Positions 7,197 through 8,674 of a stretch of 8,674 bases of DNA are shown here, one piece after another (within the stretch, counting starts at the first letter, position 1; each line of letters opens with the position of its first letter). The stretch is from Candidatus Poribacteria bacterium (GTDB lineage: Bacteria; Poribacteria; WGA-4E; WGA-3G), in the NCBI GenBank assembly GCA_009845505.1, contig VXZL01000123.1, positions 1 to 8,674 on the forward strand, written 5' to 3'. A program made the translations under genes and the position numbers. Below the pieces are notes generated by a model. The model had not been told where the DNA came from, did no database searches, and was given only the letters and a program-made list of their open reading frames with translations.

Positions 7197-8674
7197 CTCT
7201 TTCTCGCAATACTTTTAGCCGAAAATTTTGGGCTTTGCCTCTGGACAAAAGGGGATTCCCCGGTCTTGCCCAAAAATTCGTCAACGCCTTCGGCAATCGC
7301 AGTGGCTATTTTGGATTGATACGCCGATGTTGCGAGTTTCTGGCGTTCTGTTGAATTTGAAAGAAAACCTGTCTCAATTAGGACAGCAGGCACCCTTGTT
7401 CCAATCAGAACTACAAAGCGGGCATGCTTAACGCCTCGATCTGCTGCCCCGGTCGTTTGTACCAATTTTCGTTGTACATGTTCTGCCAAACGTCTGCTGT
7501 CCTCACTCTTGCTTTCTTGGATGATTCCCTTTAGTAGGGATTCGAGTTCTTGGATGCTATAGCCGGAATTTATATTTTCCCGCGCTGCAATCTGTTCTGA
7601 AGCTTTGTCTGTACTGCGGACATCCAGATAATAGGTTTCGATACCGTTCGCTTGCGGGCTTCCGCTGGCGTTGGCATGGATGCTCAGAAAGAGGTCCGCC
7701 TTATGTCGCGTTGCGAATTGGGTGCGTTCCTTGAGTGGAATAAGACGGCTGGTCTCTCGTGTCAGGAACACAGTATAACCTTTTGCAGTTAAGATCTCTT
7801 TGAGTTTTTTTGAAATACTGAGAACAACCCCTTTTTCTTGGATCACGCCATCCCCTAATGCTCCCGGATCTTTGCCACCGTGACCGGGATCAATAACAAT
7901 CGTTTTTGCCATCAATCCAAACTCACGCGTCAGTGATTCCGGGTCTAACCCTTTTTTAGCCGATGTTGACGCTGAAAGTTTTGGTTTCGGTTTCGATTGT
8001 GTAGGCGTCTGTTTCGGTTTGTTTGGCTGCTCTACAAAAGTCTGTTTCGGTGTGTCTGTCTGTGTTTGTACAATATTTTCAGGAGACGATACTACTTGTT
8101 TTCGTTTCGGTTTGAATGCCTGTAATTCCACGGAAGCGGCGGTAACAATTTCCTTATTTGTTGAAGTGCTGATGAGATTGCTATAGAACGTCTCGGCGCG
8201 TGTGAGGGAACCTTGCCTCGCGTATAAGCGCGCCAATTCTAATTGTGCGTGATCCAACAACCCAGAGTCAGCGTAGCGGTTTTCTATCATCTGGTATTGT
8301 GTGATAGCTTGATGATCTTGGTTAATATGGTCGTAGCAACGTCCTAACCAATAGTGAGTGTATGGTACGTACGGCGAATTGGGGTAGGTATGAACCAGTT
8401 CTTGAAGTGCCTTGATTGCGTGTTGGGGTGCTTCGGGGTCGCCGTTCTTAATGCTCCACATCCAACTGGAAGCAATCGCATATTGTGAATCATCGGCGAA
8501 GGGTCCTTGGGGATCTGTATCAATAACTTTTTGAAACTCAGGAACCAAGGCGCGCCACTCTGCAGTGGTAGCCTCTTTTTTACCGCTTGCATACGCGTGA
8601 TGGCGCAATGAAACCTCTTTGTAACCTGACATGCTCATACAACCCGATAGGACAACGAGATAGACAATCAGTAG
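7193..8674 (-). CDS. TPR-containing N-acetylmuramoyl-L-alanine amidase (amidase_3), lipoprotein, 5' end outside the window
   Basis: Zn-dependent amidase that cleaves the bond between MurNAc and the stem peptide. Residues are counted from the ATG at 8638. Positions 24-175 carry YbgF-like TPR repeats (YPNSPYVPYTHYWLGRCY; LDHAQLELARLYARQGS). A low-complexity linker rich in Lys, Pro, Thr and Gln spans about 176-230. The amidase_3 domain covers about 244-457, with zinc ligands H253 (DPGHGGKDPGA), E268 (QEKG) and H321 (SIHAN), and catalytic E422 (IETGFLSN). A basic tail follows. The frame does not begin at 8638: it stays open to the window edge and encodes LLIVYLVVLSGC (8674-8639), a hydrophobic segment ending in a lipobox. 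The Cys codon is 8641-8639. The protein is therefore probably a lipoprotein whose start lies beyond the window. It is translationally coupled to the GHL10 hydrolase. Confidence 0.93.
   Translation of the reverse strand, partial: LLIVYLVVLSGCMSMSGYKEVSLRHHAYASGKKEATTAEWRALVPEFQKVIDTDPQGPFADDSQYAIASSWMWSIKNGDPEAPQHAIKALQELVHTYPNSPYVPYTHYWLGRCYDHINQDHQAITQYQMIENRYADSGLLDHAQLELARLYARQGSLTRAETFYSNLISTSTNKEIVTAASVELQAFKPKRKQVVSSPENIVQTQTDTPKQTFVEQPNKPKQTPTQSKPKPKLSASTSAKKGLDPESLTREFGLMAKTIVIDPGHGGKDPGALGDGVIQEKGVVLSISKKLKEILTAKGYTVFLTRETSRLIPLKERTQFATRHKADLFLSIHANASGSPQANGIETYYLDVRSTDKASEQIAARENINSGYSIQELESLLKGIIQESKSEDSRRLAEHVQRKLVQTTGAADRGVKHARFVVLIGTRVPAVLIETGFLSNSTERQKLATSAYQSKIATAIAEGVDEFLGKTGESPFVQRQSPKFSAKSIARKR

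Noticed and set aside
7980..8112. Repeated GTTTCGG motif (copies at 7984, 8011, 8043, 8104), considered as a CRISPR or minisatellite
   Set aside because: Spacing is irregular and the copies are explained by Lys/Pro/Gln/Thr-rich codons of the amidase linker.

Overview
The window holds five protein-coding genes, all on the minus strand and tightly packed. No RNA gene, transposase or CRISPR array was seen. The gene content suggests an uncultured Gram-negative-type heterotroph of the Candidatus Poribacteria / Planctomycetes kind. It includes a type I sulfatase, a large polytopic membrane protein of a type known from these phyla, a sugar-acid dehydratase and a GHL10 glycosidase, with palindromic and AATCC-rich dispersed repeats between genes. 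The taxonomic assignment is an inference from gene content and repeat style, not proven here.

In transcription order (right to left), the first block is a peptidoglycan module. It starts with a TPR/amidase_3 N-acetylmuramoyl-L-alanine amidase (7193 to the right edge). Its frame stays open past the apparent first ATG (8638) and encodes a lipoprotein signal ending in LSGC, so the gene is cut by the window and is probably an outer-membrane lipoprotein. Its TGA overlaps the ATG of an exported GHL10-type glycoside hydrolase (5127-7196) by 4 nt (ATGA). An amidase that strips peptides from glycan strands, followed by a GHL10 enzyme, recalls the E. coli amidase/DigH system for cutting denuded glycans.

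A 215-nt gap (4912-5126) without a gene carries a weak promoter candidate. It is followed by a three-gene block: a sulfatase without signal peptide (3454-4911), a roughly 13-14 TM membrane protein resembling the DUF6785/DUF6784, OPT-like family (1410-3434), and an enolase-superfamily dehydratase closely resembling L-rhamnonate dehydratase (170-1375). Spacings of 19 and 34 nt and good Shine-Dalgarno sites support one operon. A plausible reading is uptake, cytoplasmic desulfation and catabolism of a sulfated deoxysugar or aldonic acid, for example rhamnose from sulfated algal or sponge glycans.

The left 169 nt are non-coding, with short repeats of a dispersed-repeat style. A perfect REP-like palindrome lies inside the 5' end of the membrane-protein gene and is translated as part of its N-terminus.
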